This document shows, one piece after another, positions 49,722 through 64,000 of a stretch of DNA of 64,000 nucleotides. This stretch comes from Paralvinella palmiformis (Eukaryota; Annelida; Polychaeta; Terebellida; Alvinellidae), in NCBI GenBank assembly GCA_025642065.1, contig JAODUP010000132.1, positions 65,001 through 129,000 of the forward strand, read 5' to 3'. The position numbers and the translations under genes were made by a program. Under the pieces are notes generated by a model, which made no database searches, had not been told where the DNA came from, and was given only the letters and a program-made list of their open reading frames with translations. Each line of letters begins with the position of its first letter. Positions within the stretch are counted from its first letter, which is position 1.

Positions 49722-50255
49722 ATTAATATACTACTACTACCACTACCATTACTACTACCACTACTACTACTACTACTACTAATAATAATAATGTATATTT
49801 TGTAAAGCGCCCTAACTAGCAGGGAACATTCAAAGGCGCTGTACAAATAATAATACCCCAAATAATATGTCTGTGAAAACACAATTAGAGATTTAAAAGA
49901 TAATCATTATTTATCTGTGAAAACGACTTTGAACAGGTGTGTTTTTAGAACAGATTTAAAATTTTCAAGAGTCGACGCATTTCTAATATTTGCCGACAAA
50001 CTATTCCACAAAGTGGGGCTGCAACACTAAACGCACAATCACCACATGACTTGAGCCGAGACACTGGCACCTGCAATACTATCTGACTGGATGACCTGAG
50101 TTTTCGGGATGACTCTCTAATGGACACCAGTTCACACAGGTATTCTGGCGCCATATCATTAATAGATTTATAAGTTATTAATAAAATCTTGAAATGGATA
50201 CGCTGTCTAACAAGTAGCCAATGTAGCTTTTGAAGAATTGGGGTGATTTTATCAT
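49722..50255 (-). mobile_element. LINE 3' end, second copy (minus strand)
   Basis: Minus strand reads HWLLVRQRIHFKILLITYK, SINDMAPEYLCELVSIR, then LQVPVSRLKSCGDCAFSVA. The frame shifts at AAP, where one C of a C-run is missing relative to the copy at 11250-11447. The 3' tail ends in ATT/ACT trinucleotides. 5'-truncated and inactive. Confidence 0.85.
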
Positions 50256-50573
50256 AACAATATAGATATAAAAATAGATATAATTAGCATGATCTCTACC
50301 CATCAATGAGTTACATCCAACATAATTAGACAGTATCAGCACAGTTACAGAGCGAATACTCAATATATATTATAACTAATGGATGAAATATCCTTTATCA
50401 AATAACCATGATTTTATCACTTCAGGCAAAACAAAAATATTTAATTTCACAGCACCATTAAAGTTGTAGTTTCACTGTTATACACATGACTCAAAACTGA
50501 GATTTAATCTTTTAACTTCACTTAAAAAATAGTAGGTCACATATTGTGTTTCTAGAGTATCTTTAGTACTATA

Positions 50574-50635
<62 letters not shown>
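50574..50635. repeat. (TA)n microsatellite
   Basis: AT dinucleotides with one TG interruption. Confidence 0.95.
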
Positions 50636-50638
<3 letters not shown>

Positions 50639-50971
50639 ACAACAAATATTAATGATTTTTACATGCAAAAAACAACAACAACAACAACAATAACAACAAT
50701 AAAAACAACCCGACAAGTATTGCGGGAGAGTAACAGCTTTGGTATAATTAACTCATCCTAGAAGTACGTTACTGTGCTGAGATTAGTTGGCTAATATTAT
50801 TATTGGTGATATAAATTATTTAACAGTATAACATTAGCCGTCGGATATAGAGCCATTTATCTATATCAAAGGGGAAGTTTCATTCAGTTGGCAATTTTGG
50901 CGTCATTCAAGCTGTTCACTTCCAACCCATTCCTATAGCTGGCATATATCCAATGTAACCATGATATGTCT

Positions 50972-50972
<1 letters not shown>

Positions 50973-51008
<36 letters not shown>
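50973..51008. repeat. (CT)n microsatellite
   Basis: Uninterrupted CT run. Confidence 0.95.
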
Positions 51009-51012
<4 letters not shown>

Positions 51013-51191
51013 GCAGCAACTATAAGCCGATCCGAAGTCAAAGGCTTCTGTACTCCAAGTGGCACTTTGACCTCGGGCCATTTACAATCCGACATCAAGA
51101 GGGATGCTTGTCGATATCAAGGGGCAAAGTATTCGCCACAAGCAAGATGTGGAGACATTTCTGGCCATGGGGGTGGTGGAATTATCCAGCA

Positions 51192-51256
<65 letters not shown>

Positions 51257-51266
51257 CACACACAGC
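51192..51266. repeat. (CA)n microsatellite
   Basis: CA run with two CG interruptions. Confidence 0.95.
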
Positions 51267-53030
51267 ACGACATCGTCTTTGCGTCAACTATTCGGTGGGA
51301 AAAATCAATGAGCAGCCATTTGCCGGCATGCCGTAAACTAATTGCTCTACCAGAGATGTCATTCAGCGATGAAGACTTGTTTTAGTAGTTCAGACTAATG
51401 TCCTACATGTTGTTGTTTGTTCAGCACCGTCATCACCACAGCTATAACAACAATGAACCTCTTAATGGAGGGAAAACATTTCGGGCAACCGCCATTTTTT
51501 CTCGTCATCTCAGACAAAGTTATGGCTTTCCCGCCTTCTTTAATATCGCCCAATGCCACTACATTATTCTGATTATAAGCTCCGTTGAGCGCAGAAGAGA
51601 GACCTTATCCCCCCTAAGGCGCCGTCCGTTGCGACGAAATCGTGCAAGAAATCGGACGAGAGGACGTTCACCTGTGCAACAGATTGACCAATCAACGCCT
51701 ATCTGGATCATGATTAATCAATTTCCTGTTCGGCGTATCGCTTTCAAGAAGCCACGGAAACGGTGTTAACGCTTCTGCATTATTCAGGCTTACAAAGAGC
51801 ATGGATCGCGTTGGGATCACGTCGTGTGATAGCAGCTCGTAATGGTCTCATCCAGACATAATTCAAGGTGTCTAATGTCAGCGGCTAGGACTAGATCGCG
51901 TGCTATCAGTAATTACGACGGTAGCACGCCAGAAAAGAAAACAGAAAAATCAATTTCCCCTCGGAGCCTTCGAAATCGGGAAACTTGGCAGTTTAAAAAA
52001 CCCAGACACATACGGATATCAATTGTCCTTCCCCATTCGTTGTAATTAAGCCTTTTTAAAACTTTAATATGTATATCACTGTATATTTTGTTGTTGTTAT
52101 TGTTTAAAGGATAAAAAGGTGAATACAAAGAAATAATAAATTATTAATATCAGAATATGGTGTCGCCTTTGGCCGCCAGAAGAGGGAGTACACATGTCCT
52201 GATGATCCTGACTGCTGATTATAACATAAACGGGGAAATGTATGTGAAAATATGACAAGGGCGAGCAACGTCACGACGGAACTCATCAAACTCATTCCAG
52301 AACAACTTCCGGTTCAGTGGCTGACATGAAGGGAAGCCTTCGGGGAATAAGAGGATAGGGAGTCCGGATGAGGGGGGGGGGGCGAGGTCGGTGGATTGCC
52401 GACGTGGGGAGCGACATTGTGGTGCTGCTATGGGTGTGGCGAACGACGATAGCGCATACAACGAGAAGATGTATAAGAACCGTCTTCCGGCAAACCTAGA
52501 CCCGACCGAGACACGGGCCATGGTCAGTCTTCCACACGGAGGAAGACGTTATGAGAGGAGACCGGGTTAACGTTCTCGCCAACGAGAACTCAAACAGACA
52601 AGAGAATGGCCCGAGCCACGTGTCTGGTTCTGCTGGCTATAAGTGGGTGGTTGGGTGGGCGGGTTGTTAGACGTATGGGTAGGTGGGTGGGTGGTTGGAT
52701 GGATGGATGGATGGATGGATGACCGTGAGACAGTCCACTAATGACGTTAATTATTTCATAGATTGATTGGTTTGTTCCGCTTTCGGTCAAGCAGCGGCGT
52801 AAGAAAGACGCATTGATTCCACAATTGTTCGCTTCATATAGACTGACTGTTCTAGTTCATCGTGGAAACAGTTGAATAACGAGCTATTAATTAATGACAG
52901 CCTTCCTATAATAACAACGATAATGATGATCATGGTGTGCGACTTTTATAGCACTGCAGTTCAACTGTTGGTGTTTTTATGGAATAGTTTACATTTTTTT
53001 AAAGTGACCGTCTCACAATTTAAAAATGTG
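51267..53030. other. No supportable gene
   Basis: Higher GC than most of the window. Open frames at 51398-51769 (arginine-rich) and 52219-52521 (minus strand, with a hydrophobic N-terminal stretch) match nothing I recognise. A GGTGGGTGG/GGAT-type simple repeat lies at about 52640-52720. Confidence 0.45.
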
Positions 53031-53215
53031 CGCCCTTAAAAGGGCGTGTTTTAAAGGTCAGATTTAAGGCTACTGATGGAATGACGAATGCGACCTTAAA
53101 AGGGCGTGTTTTAAAGGTCAGATTTAAAGCTACTGATGGAATGACGAATGGGACCTTAAAAGGGCGTGTTTTAAAGGTCAGATTTAAGGCTACTGATCGA
53201 AGGACGATGTGGTTT
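53031..53215 (+). repeat. 60-bp minisatellite, about three copies
   Basis: The unit AGGGCGTGTTTTAAAGGTCA plus 40 further bases begins at 53041, 53101 and 53161, exactly 60 bp apart. The first two units differ at about two positions; the third diverges in its last third. Each unit boundary is CCTTAAAAGGG, a near-palindrome. Confidence 0.97.
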
Positions 53216-53446
53216 TCTGGGAAATGGATGATGGATAATAAATAAATGAATGACTACTAAAAGTCTAAGTTAAACTGCCATTATCGACAGTTAATTATCG
53301 TCTGCTGACCTCACTGTCATTACTGGATAAACCACATTACCTGGAAGGCTCGTTAAACGACATCGGCTAATGTGAAGTTCCCGTTGAATCGAAATAGTAA
53401 GTCGGCCACGCCTTTATTTGTTTTAGCGTTGACTAGCGATAAAGTC

Positions 53447-53483
53447 ACGCACGCACGCACGCACGCACGGACGCACGCACGGA

Positions 53484-53543
<60 letters not shown>

Positions 53544-53545
53544 CC
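53447..53545. repeat. (CACG)n tetranucleotide array
   Basis: CGCA units with a few GGAC variants, CpG in every unit. Confidence 0.97.
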
Positions 53546-54074
53546 TGACCTAGGGAGATGCTAGACAACACGAGCCACTACTCACTGGGATAATGACTTC
53601 GGTCTTCAGTCATTAGCCACGAACATGATTCGCTATCAGAGACTAGTTCAAGTACCCGATAGCCAACAAATATTAACAAGACTCGGTATCGGGGTGATAC
53701 CTTAAAGCTTGTTGGGTACCGGGAGTAGGGCATGATACGACCTAACCAAGCAGGATTACCATCAACAACGTCTAATTTCGAAGGATAATACGTCTAACCT
53801 ACTGCTCCTGTGTGGTAGTTGAGGTGTGAGTGTGTGCATGTGGTCGCATGGATGGACGAGTGTAATGAGGTCGATGTTTTGTGATTATCTTAAACACTGG
53901 TTGTGGGTGTGGGGGTGGGGAGAGTCGAATAGCTGTTGAGAAATGCGAACTGTCATAATGGGGAAGCCATCTGGATGACGCTAGGGGGTGTTTTGATAGC
54001 GAATGAATGAGTGATTTTACATAACCCCGAAACAGGTCACACCTGAGGAAAATTGGCGACTCATCTGGAAAATA

Positions 54075-54165
54075 AATATTCCATAAAACAGGTACTCTGG
54101 TTCGAATTGAACCATGATCCTTAGGTTTCGAATACAGCACCTTAATCCCTGCTCTATCGGAACAC
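54075..54165 (-). mobile_element. tRNA-like sequence
   Basis: Minus strand: GATAGAGCAGGGATTAAGG (A-box-like) and ATGGTTCAATTCGAACC (B-box-like). Probably a SINE head or tRNA pseudogene; a full cloverleaf was not confirmed. Confidence 0.45.
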
Positions 54166-54962
54166 TCTTAGGGCATTCTGATAGTAGGGGATGTTATGAC
54201 AGTGAGGTTGAGGGGCCTTGATTGTTAAGAGGGAGTTCTGTTACACTGGGGGCCGGGGAGTAAATGGATAGTCATATTGGTACTTACAGACAGTCATCAG
54301 GAATAGGACGCATACTGACACCTACTAACACATACTGACACATACGAACATCTTGACGAAAGGCGATGCCGAATCGTTGTTGTCATAATAATAAGCCTCA
54401 TTACCTTGATTAAGGTTAAAGAAACCCGCCCCCCATTGAGACAATAATCTATTTTTAGCTGTTTTACGACCCGGTTGCTTCCCTCCTAAAATATCAATCA
54501 CCCAAATGTTGCCGTAAATAAGTCATCTTATATAACTTATTTATGGCCCTTTCCCCGATCATAAGTTTTACTTGGTTTATATGTGTCATAGTTCTGACCA
54601 ATAACGATCAAAAAGATGATCTATAGGAAGACAGTCAAGACACATCTATTTTTATCTGTAGTACAACGGTTATTACATACATAAGAAGAAGAAAAAACCC
54701 ATTCGGCGAGCTTATTGCTCTCCGCTATTGGTCTCGAGTTATCTAAATATATGTCAGTGTATAACAAAGCCACATAATATCAATTAATCGATAGTTGGAC
54801 GAGGAGCTGCGTCCTGACCAGAGACAGAAGAAAGGGTGATTAGAACATAGACAGAGTTATGGTAAAGACAGTATGTGTTATGATTAACCCAATTCATCTA
54901 ATGATCTATTCACTGTGGCTCTGTCTCTGTACACTTAATACAGTTTCTCTTTCTCTGTGGTT

Positions 54963-55064
<102 letters not shown>

Positions 55065-55466
55065 AAAAAACACGACATACATACAGACAGACAGAAAGAC
55101 AGACACAAAACACACACACAAAACACACACATACACGCACACACGCACACACACGCGCAGTCATTCCCCCAAATTGGTTTACTCCTTCAGGAAGTAATCG
55201 CATTCCGAAATCATTATCTTGCTAAATGAGAGAAGAGAAATGTTTAATCAACGATTTGTTAAGTTACGTTGAGTTATAAAAAATTCCCGGATTAACATTA
55301 TTCTTCTCGCGTCATAAACAATGTCTTCTTCAACTGACGCCGGGTACCTACTTAATTAAGATAATTATCTAAAATGAGGTAATCCCATACAGAACTAACA
55401 CACACATTTATTACGAGAACAAACATTTACAACAGCAGAAATAGACCAACCAACGATAGTTTTTCT

Positions 55467-55489
55467 CCCTACTACCACTACTACTACTA

Positions 55490-55532
<43 letters not shown>

Positions 55533-55621
55533 TACCACTACCACTACCACTACCACTACCACTACCACTACCACTACCACTACCACTACTACTACTACTA
55601 CCACTACCACTACCACTACCA

Positions 55622-55652
<31 letters not shown>

Positions 55653-55765
55653 AACTACTACCACTACTACCACTACTACTACTACTACCACTACTACTAC
55701 TAACTACCACTACCTACTACTACTACTACTACTACTACCACTACCACTACTACTACTACTACTAC
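55467..55765. repeat. (CTA)n / (CTACCA)n trinucleotide array
   Basis: About 300 bp of ACT/ACC triplets, with blocks of pure ACT alternating with strict ACTACC hexamers. On the minus strand the frames read poly-Val or Ser/Gly without stops, which is an artefact. Confidence 0.97.

Positions 55766-60014
<4,249 letters not shown>

Positions 60015-60096
<82 letters not shown>
60015..60096. repeat. (CA)n microsatellite
   Basis: About 80 bp of uninterrupted CA. Confidence 0.97.
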
Positions 60097-60099
<3 letters not shown>

Positions 60100-63000
60100 G
60101 TATATGTCCAAATAGGTTTGGTTGTATTTGTGTAGAAAAATAGACAAAGGTCAAGTTTTATTATATAGATTCCATATTGCCATGTTTTAGAATATAATAC
60201 CCAGAACAAGTATTGACCTTGGCGCAGACAATGAATTTATACAAGGACGTCTTTATATAGTGCAGGCTACAATAAGGCACCAGAGAACAAAATCAATAAT
60301 CATCAAGAAAACGCTCATATCTCTCAGCATGGCTGATGTAAGCCAGTCACAGAAACTCAGCCTCAACGATCCGGATATGTAAATAGCCATAAAAATAACA
60401 TCCTGGAGTCCCCACTTCTCTAGATTCTTGACAAATCTAGCCAAGTAATGCGATAGCATGGTAACATATCTATAGAGAGACAACAATTGTTCTGTGATAT
60501 AGAGCATCTGTGTTTTGTTCTAGAATTGCGTCTTGCGTCTGATACGAAAACGGTTTTAATCCACGCGGTTTTACAGCTGGACTTCAGCTGGGCGAGGAGC
60601 TGTAATTCAATTGGCAAACGTCGGACATAACAATAAGATGTGGTAGTGAGCCATTTCTACCCAAGCGATTCCCACGAAGAGGAGACGTTTTGCTCACCAA
60701 CGGTACGCTGAAAAAGATGACCCGCTCTGCAAAACGTGATTGTCAGTCCGATCATGCACAGTACCTTTCCATCATACACACATCGTCGACAGGAGAATAT
60801 GTGCCTTTTACTTGCTCCGTTAGTTCTCTATTGATTTTGGAGCCGGCACAGAAAGAAGTGATTTCCACCATCATGCGTCCTGATCAATATAGAAATGATC
60901 AATTCCTTCTACCAGGAATAAAGCTTATTGGTTATACTATATCACCAAATTAGGTTATAGTACTAGCAATAATGATGCTTTTAGGTTCATATCCATTAAT
61001 TTTGTCCCATCTCTTGGCATTACACTTCAGTACAAACTTATATTAACGAACTGTTTTAGTTGGTAAAGTGTTCCATGTTGATGCTACTTAAGAACGGGCT
61101 ATTTACATTCTAAAGGGTGGTCAGCTTCAATGAAGCAAGTGTACACCCGTGGAAATCAGCTACGCATTCAGCCGGCAAGGACGTAGCATACTAGTATATC
61201 TGTATTAAGCTTCATAATAACTTGAGTCTGAAAACAGTAACAGAATGAGAAAATAAGCGCGGGTCCCCTTCAAAGTTCGGTGTCACGAGTATATCGTGAA
61301 ATCAGGTCAAATATACAGTGGGATGTGAACAAATTGGGATCAATCTAGACATTTCAGCAGTATGTTAAAAGTAACGTCTCCAGTTTTAGTTATTTTCCAA
61401 TGCCACACATTCAAATTTCCACTTCCCAAGAAACTACGACCGCAACCCGCAGCCATTTCGGTCTTTGTACGAAATGTGAGACGTTTACAAAATAAAGAAA
61501 CAGAGGTTGTTCTTTTTAGGAATGAATCCAGACTTTCGTTGTTTGAAGCGTTCAACTAACGAACGGCGGCTTTCAACGACAACATAACTTACCAGAATGA
61601 AAGAGAGAGCAAGAAATTTATCCTTCAGTAAGTCCACGCAGTACATTCTCCTTTAGCAGACATAATCCTCGGTGCAGTGTAGGTCCTCGCTGCTGAATCC
61701 TGTTCCGACGCCTTTCTTGACCTTGCCAATGAAAGGAAGAACCGCGAAGAGTTGAAGATAAAAGGACGAGATCGAAATAATCCAGATCGGCTGCAACATG
61801 TTCAAAATCGGCAACAGAATTCCTAATAGTGAAAGTCCAGGGATCGTGTGATGGCAAGATCTTCGTCAGCAGATGACGCAGTTTGTGGCGTCCGGTGAGA
61901 AAAACAACCCCAGATATAAAGAGAGAGAGAGAGTGAGTGAGGCCGAGAGAGACTGTCCCCTAGAACTAACCAGTCAAGCTGTTCTGTTTTCCTAGAGTTG
62001 CGTGGATTGTCTCCTCGAAGCGACCATCCTATGCACAACGGTGGCCGTAGTGCCAGAGAAGATAATGGAATTATTTCATCAGCATAATCGATGCGATAAT
62101 GTTCGACGGAGAGGCGATACTATTACTTCGGCGTGGTCGTCGTCGGAGTGAGCTCGGCCTGACGTCGTTACGCCGTCGGAGGACTCGGTGTTTATCCAAC
62201 CTAAAGAGGCTCATCTACAAGAGCTTAGCCGGAGCGGCGAGGAGAGACAAGACAGCACCCGACAGTAGGGGCAGTCAACAGTAGGCAGGCCAGGACACCC
62301 TATAGGCATAATCAATAGAGGAGCGCACTGGCGCGCCAGAGCCCTGCCCAATGATCCAATCACAGAAATGGCCATAAATGAACGCGGTGGACACCCGCGG
62401 CCCGGGTACCCGCGGGCCGGGCAGGCTAACCCCTCGCCAGACAACACACTGACACTAAATTTATCGATGCCAGTAAGTAATACCCACGCAAGTCTTATCA
62501 GCAGACTGGACTTAAGCCGCTTAGATTTGGACTGGAGGGCAAGGAATCAAGAATGTTTCAGTCGATTCATTTCTCTTTTATCTCCCTAATGGAAATCAGT
62601 TATATTCTTTGAACTGGTGACAATCAATTAGAACGACTTGCTTCGCTCTTCCACGTACCATAATCTTCCACCAGCCGGAAAATGAAGGGAAAAAACGCAT
62701 GCCGCACATTGAATATTTGAGTAATAGTCTATCGTACTTCGATAAGAAAATGTCGTTCATGAACATTTTGTTCTCCCTATTCCTGGTTTATTAAATCACA
62801 TATATACTGTTTACTGAGTTGGCAGATGTTCACAATTGTCTAACAAACAAACAAAAAACAAACATTCCTTTTAAATGGATGATCTGAGCTAAAGACGGAC
62901 AAGGTACTAATACTTAATACTGTCAAAAGGCCACTCTTGTGTACCTTAAGCCTAATCCGATGAACTAATTCCATGTTTTATGGTCGAAATAAACGCCCGC

Positions 63001-63772
63001 AACAAATCAATTCCTCACACAGATTGATATATTATAGAAAACGCCCACTCTGTCGTCACGTATTGTTCCGGAATCCGACGTGACCGACGATAATAAAATA
63101 GAAACCATTTACTTGCAGTACTCCAATATCCGGATTATTCACTGATATCCCACACTATTCCCCCCACCGGCAGTGTATATTTTTAAGATTGATGAGAAAC
63201 GATCCAGGTTGAAATTGGACACGAAGTTATTTAGTGACCTTTTCCCCATCTACAAAAAAAAAAAGAACACAAAGTGAACACTCGCGTCGTACGCACGAAC
63301 TGACACGTGAATAATGTTATCAGTGACGTCAAATCGACGGTCTAATTGAAGTTGGATAGTAGACAGTGGGAGATATTGACAGAATATGTACAATTAGACC
63401 GTAGACGTACACGGGAGAGTAATAAGCTAAAATGTTCAGCATTGATTGTAAAACATTCAGCATTGATTCTTGGATCCGCTTCGTTTCATCATCTGTGATC
63501 ACGTAGCGAGGCTAACAGACGAAAGTGTGAATGCTTACAGCCAATGTGGTCCCTTCTACTGAGGGGTCGATCCTCCTTCATCACTCAACATTCGCATGGG
63601 AGCAATACGAAAAGATGGAACTAAACTACTTCGAGGATGATCCCTGTCAATGTTTTCCATCATCAGAAGTTCTTTAACGTCTCACGTTTTGGGTTCGGTG
63701 AAACGGATGCGCCTTCAACTTGCCCAGCCACCCAGGACATCGTGAGCCGAGTGATAAACCCGCCGAAACATG
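60097..63772. other. No supportable gene
   Basis: Open frames of 60-87 codons (for example 60253-60507 minus and 60690-60953 plus) lack family resemblance. A GC- and CpG-rich patch spans about 62090-62450, including GGCGCGCC and CCGCGG motifs; it could be a promoter of a gene to either side. Confidence 0.4.
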
Positions 63773-63785
63773 TCGATCCCTTTGA

Positions 63786-63946
63786 TGATGATGATGATGA
63801 TGATGATTGATGTTTACGGCCACTTTTGTGCATACGGTAGGCTAAATGGGCCGAGCGACCTCGAGAGGTAATGAAGGGAAGTCAAAGATGAAACACCCTT
63901 CAGATATGCCCAGTCCGAGATTCGAACTCAGTTGGTGGTGATCTGT
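63786..63946 (-). mobile_element. SINE, third copy, 5'-truncated, with target duplication
   Basis: Reverse complement of the 49376 SINE from about its B box (GAGTTCGAATCTC) to the ATC-rich tail, here expanded to (ATC)7 or so. An exact 13-bp duplication TCGATCCCTTTGA flanks it at 63773-63785 and 63947-63959. Confidence 0.92.
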
Positions 63947-64000
63947 TCGATCCCTTTGAAAGGATCCAAACTGTTATGATAGTTAGCAATTTGAAACGGT

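Noticed and set aside
51419..51440. TTCAGCACC resembling the left half of an RE1/NRSF silencer upstream of a cholinergic gene
   Set aside because: The right half (GGACAG-type) is absent, and one 9-bp half-site is expected by chance.
52219..52521. 100-codon minus-strand frame with a possible signal peptide
   Set aside because: No family resemblance, no splice partner, and a GC-rich patch that favours chance frames. Left as a non-gene, though transcript data could change this.
55395..55710. Poly-Val and Ser/Gly open frames on the minus strand
   Set aside because: Translation of a stop-free trinucleotide repeat.
60253..60507. Hydrophobic minus-strand frame resembling membrane segments
   Set aside because: No recognised receptor or channel motif and no exon partners; AT-rich DNA often yields such frames.

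Overview
The window looks like nuclear DNA from an invertebrate animal, most likely a marine mollusc (inferred). It is AT-rich, its genes are split by canonical GT-AG introns, and its non-coding DNA is dense in microsatellites, tRNA-derived SINEs and LINE or DNA-transposon relics. I see no prokaryotic, organellar or viral gene. Three protein genes can be assembled exon by exon with consistent reading frame.

Layout. 1-5651 (- strand): 5' two thirds of a canopy-family ER chaperone gene (CNPY3/CNPY4-like), four exons, 168 codons, with the 3' end lying beyond the left edge. 5652-10817: intergenic, holding a decayed LINE reverse transcriptase and AT/CA/GA microsatellites. 10908-27790 (+ strand): a complete SRP68 gene, 12 coding exons that join in frame to 605 codons plus stop. 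27791-32838: convergent intergenic space. 32839-46225 (- strand): a complete high-affinity choline transporter gene (CHT1/SLC5A7), 8 coding exons joining to 602 codons plus stop, with an 8-kb first coding intron that contains a very large compound microsatellite. 46226-64000: probable 5' leader exon of CHT1, then about 18 kb with no gene I can support, holding SINEs, a LINE 3' end, a 60-bp minisatellite, long tetranucleotide and trinucleotide arrays and a few GC-rich patches.

The genes do not form one pathway. SRP68 (signal recognition particle) and canopy (ER folding cofactor) both serve the secretory pathway and lie head to head, about 5 kb apart. CHT1 supplies choline for acetylcholine synthesis in cholinergic neurons and converges on SRP68.

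The most interesting non-genic observations are: an intact non-autonomous DNA transposon of about 673 bp (perfect 15-bp terminal inverted repeats, 5-bp target duplication, subterminal hairpins) in an SRP68 intron; a SINE family with readable target-site duplications, one copy being nested in a second dispersed repeat whose empty site is also in the window; a SINE and a LINE that share the same 3' tail; and a sharply GC-rich last exon of CHT1 in otherwise AT-rich DNA. I found no convincing evidence of a new multi-gene system.
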